Shown here: piece by piece, positions 62,408 through 64,000 of the stretch
Layout of the letters: every line of letters begins with the position of its first letter
Numbering within the stretch: position 1 is the stretch's first letter
Assembly (NCBI GenBank): GCA_018907035.1
Contig: JACCIC010000021.1
Coordinates: 1,727,001 to 1,791,000 of the forward strand
DNA length: 64,000 nt
Origin: Sycobia sp. Sy_11
Taxonomy: Eukaryota > Arthropoda > Insecta > Hymenoptera > Epichrysomallidae
Direction: 5' to 3'
Program-made: the position numbers and the translations under genes
The notes under the pieces: model-generated
What the model was told of the DNA's origin: nothing
Database searches by the model: none
The model's input: only the letters and a program-made list of their open reading frames with translations

Positions 62408-63373
62408 CGAGTTGTATTCAAAAAGTAACGAGAATTTTTAAATTTCGCGGGTTTGGAGAGTCCACCTGTATAATTTTTTTTTATTATGTTGGTATGCATG
62501 CCCCTGAAGTACGATAAAATTTTCAACAATGTTCATTGCTTACCTTTTAAGTGTCAGCCGCTAACGTTAGACGTGTTTTTTGAGCTCGGCGATTTTCGTT
62601 CGCCGAGCCTTTTTCGGCATTGGCGATCCAGAATGCGTCCACTGGGACGATTGAGCCTTAGTTTCGACATCATATCCGTAAACCCGTGTTTCGTCACCTG
62701 TTATAACACGTTTTACTAGTTATGCATCGTTATTAACTTCATTTAGGGACTCCTGAGCAACTACCATTCGCCGCGCTTTTTGTTCGAAATTCAACCATTT
62801 TTGAATAAATTTTGCTGCCACACGTTTTATATCTAAAACATCCCAAAAAATTCCATGGCATGAACGAACTGATATACCAACATCATCAGCGACTTCTCTA
62901 ATTGTGATTCGGCGATCGTTCATAACCATTTCTTTTACTTTTTTCACGTTTTCATCGGTTGTTGATGTGCTTGGGCGTTCGGGTATATGTCCGGGTCGTT
63001 CGTCATCTTCAATGTTTTCACGGCCATCTTGGAAACGCTTATACCACTCGTAAATCCTTGCTTTACTCATAGCAGACTCACCATATGCCTTTGTTAGCAT
63101 TTTACAAACTTCACTACACTTTATTTCATATTTTACGCAAAATTGAATACAAATTCTTTGCTCCATTTTTTTTCACAAACGAAAATCGCCGAGTTCAAAA
63201 AACCCGTCTAACGTTAGCGGCTTGCCACTTAAAAAGTAAGCAATGAATATTGCTGAAAATGTTATTGTACTTCAGGGGTATGCGTATCAACATAATAAAA
63301 AAAATTTTATACAGACGGGCTCTCTAAAACCCGCAAAATTTAAAAATTCTCGTGGCTTTTTGAACACACCTCG
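62408..63373 (-). mobile_element. mariner deletion derivative with about 200-bp TIRs
   Basis: Ends 62,408-62,610 and 63,177-63,373 are inverted repeats of about 200 bp, starting CGAGKTGTRTTCAAAAAG on each side and running to GAGCTCGGCGATTTTCG, flanked by TA (62,406-62,407 and 63,374-63,375). Mariner TIRs are normally about 30 bp, so these are unusually long. The element retains the transposase N-terminus and middle, and has lost the C-terminal half. Confidence 0.85.
62590..63166 (-). pseudogene. mariner-type transposase, C-terminally deleted
   Basis: From MEQRICIQFCVKYEIKCSEV (63,166) the ORF carries both helix-turn-helix regions (ARIYEWYKRFQDGRENIEDD, RRITIREVADDVGISVRS). Past a frameshift at about 62,720 comes the first catalytic aspartate region VITGDETRVYGYD, ending with SSQWTHSGSPMPKKARR near 62,595. 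The sequence then runs straight into the terminal repeat, so the second and third catalytic residues are absent. Confidence 0.85.
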
Positions 63374-63538
63374 TATATAAGAAATAGGTATAAGCGTAAT
63401 TTGTTTATAATCGAATTTCCTACCAATAGTTGCACCATTTAAAATTACATAAAAATCAGAGGTGTTTTTGCGCTCGACGATTGACAATAAACTGTCATTT
63501 ATCTTCACTAACGCCTCACGGAAACATATTTGTTTCAA
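63374..63538 (-). CDS. Unrecognised short ORF beside the mariner
   Basis: MKQICFREALVKINDSLLSI begins at 63,538 and continues as protein-like sequence (VILNGATIGRKFDYKQITL) up to the TA insertion site of the mariner, which supplies the stop. It could be the N-terminal exon or fragment of a gene or repeat cut by the insertion. No family recognised. Confidence 0.25.
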
Positions 63539-63600
63539 GTAATGTTACAGAAGTTGTTTATTTTGAAATGAAAATTCGAAACAGCGATAATCTTCGTAAG

Positions 63601-63605
<5 letters not shown>

Positions 63606-63662
<57 letters not shown>
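63606..63662. repeat. (TA)n microsatellite
   Basis: Pure TA run; the last 330 bases of the window after it are AT-rich with nothing recognisable. Confidence 0.95.
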
Positions 63663-63664
<2 letters not shown>

Positions 63665-64000
63665 CTTTCTCAAATGCATTAATTGCAGCTATAAGAGTTA
63701 GGAATAAATATTTTCGAAGTAGAATAATGAATGAAACGTTAAATTTAAAATAATTGAAAACTGATAGATTATTATTAGTATATATACAATTGGTTCCTAT
63801 ATATAATTAATTTTTAGATTCTTTAAGAACTTCTTTGCTGACAAATTGTCGTGGCTGCAAATAAAATAGGTTCGAATCATACATGCATAGAGTGTTTATA
63901 GTATAATATATAATAAAATAGTATATAATAGTAAAAATAATAGGGCAGTAGGGCCGGTATAATAATATTTATTATTTTTATTTAATATTTAATATTAAGT

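Overview
The window is eukaryotic, AT-rich insect DNA. Its only recognisable host genes are intron-bearing, secreted S1-family serine proteases, all on the minus strand. The repeats (mariners, R1- and LOA-type LINEs, a Maverick/Polinton, a tRNA-derived SINE, Helitron-like ends, AT microsatellites) fit an insect. A hymenopteran, perhaps an ant, is my guess from the protease style and repeat mix; the sequence does not prove it.

Layout. 1-3.6 kb: a fold-back hairpin, then an intact four-exon serine protease (1129-3547). 3.6-11 kb: AT-rich DNA with a 28S rRNA snippet, a dead mariner (5250-6429), a hAT-like remnant, the truncated last exon of a chymotrypsin pseudogene (about 9772-9915) and a LINE scrap. 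11.2-19.0 kb: a large inverted duplication of a gag-bearing retroelement, interrupted by a strongly A-rich insert. 19.5-25.5 kb: two opposed pieces of R1-type LINEs with LTR-like sequence between them. 25.5-27.8 kb: 60-bp tandem repeats and a mariner enclosed by inverted repeats. 28.0-29.5 kb: a Helitron-like end and the orphan first exon of the second chymotrypsin copy. 29.8-34.9 kb: a nearly full-length LOA/I-type LINE inserted into a Helitron-like element; a second Helitron copy at 35.7-36.1 kb preserves the empty site. 37.2-39.0 kb: an inverted-repeat composite holding a Jockey-type scrap and a mariner scrap. 39.7-45.2 kb: a five-exon chymotrypsin-like gene carrying one single-base frameshift. 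46.0-47.1 kb: a Helitron-like end and a fold-back array of 60-bp repeats. 48.06-54.47 kb: a shrunken Maverick/Polinton with matching terminal repeats, remnants of polymerase and capsid genes, and an unrecognised intron-containing gene. 56.4-57.8 kb: DIRS-like retroelement debris. 58.0-58.9 and 62.4-63.4 kb: two more mariner relics, the second with about 200-bp terminal repeats.

How it fits together. Two protease loci belong to one segmental duplication. Copy A (39.4-45.9 kb, with its upstream flank continuing at 54.5 kb beyond the Maverick) keeps all exons. Copy B (9.5-29.5 kb) keeps only the promoter, first exon and a damaged last exon around a nest of retroelements. The rest is repeats nested in repeats, and several borders can be fixed from target-site duplications or from comparison of copies. 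The least explained structures are the 60-bp (20-codon) repeat arrays, the 7.8-kb palindromic gag unit, the A-rich block, and the spliced-looking gene in the Maverick. All identities rest on reading motifs by eye; no database search was possible.
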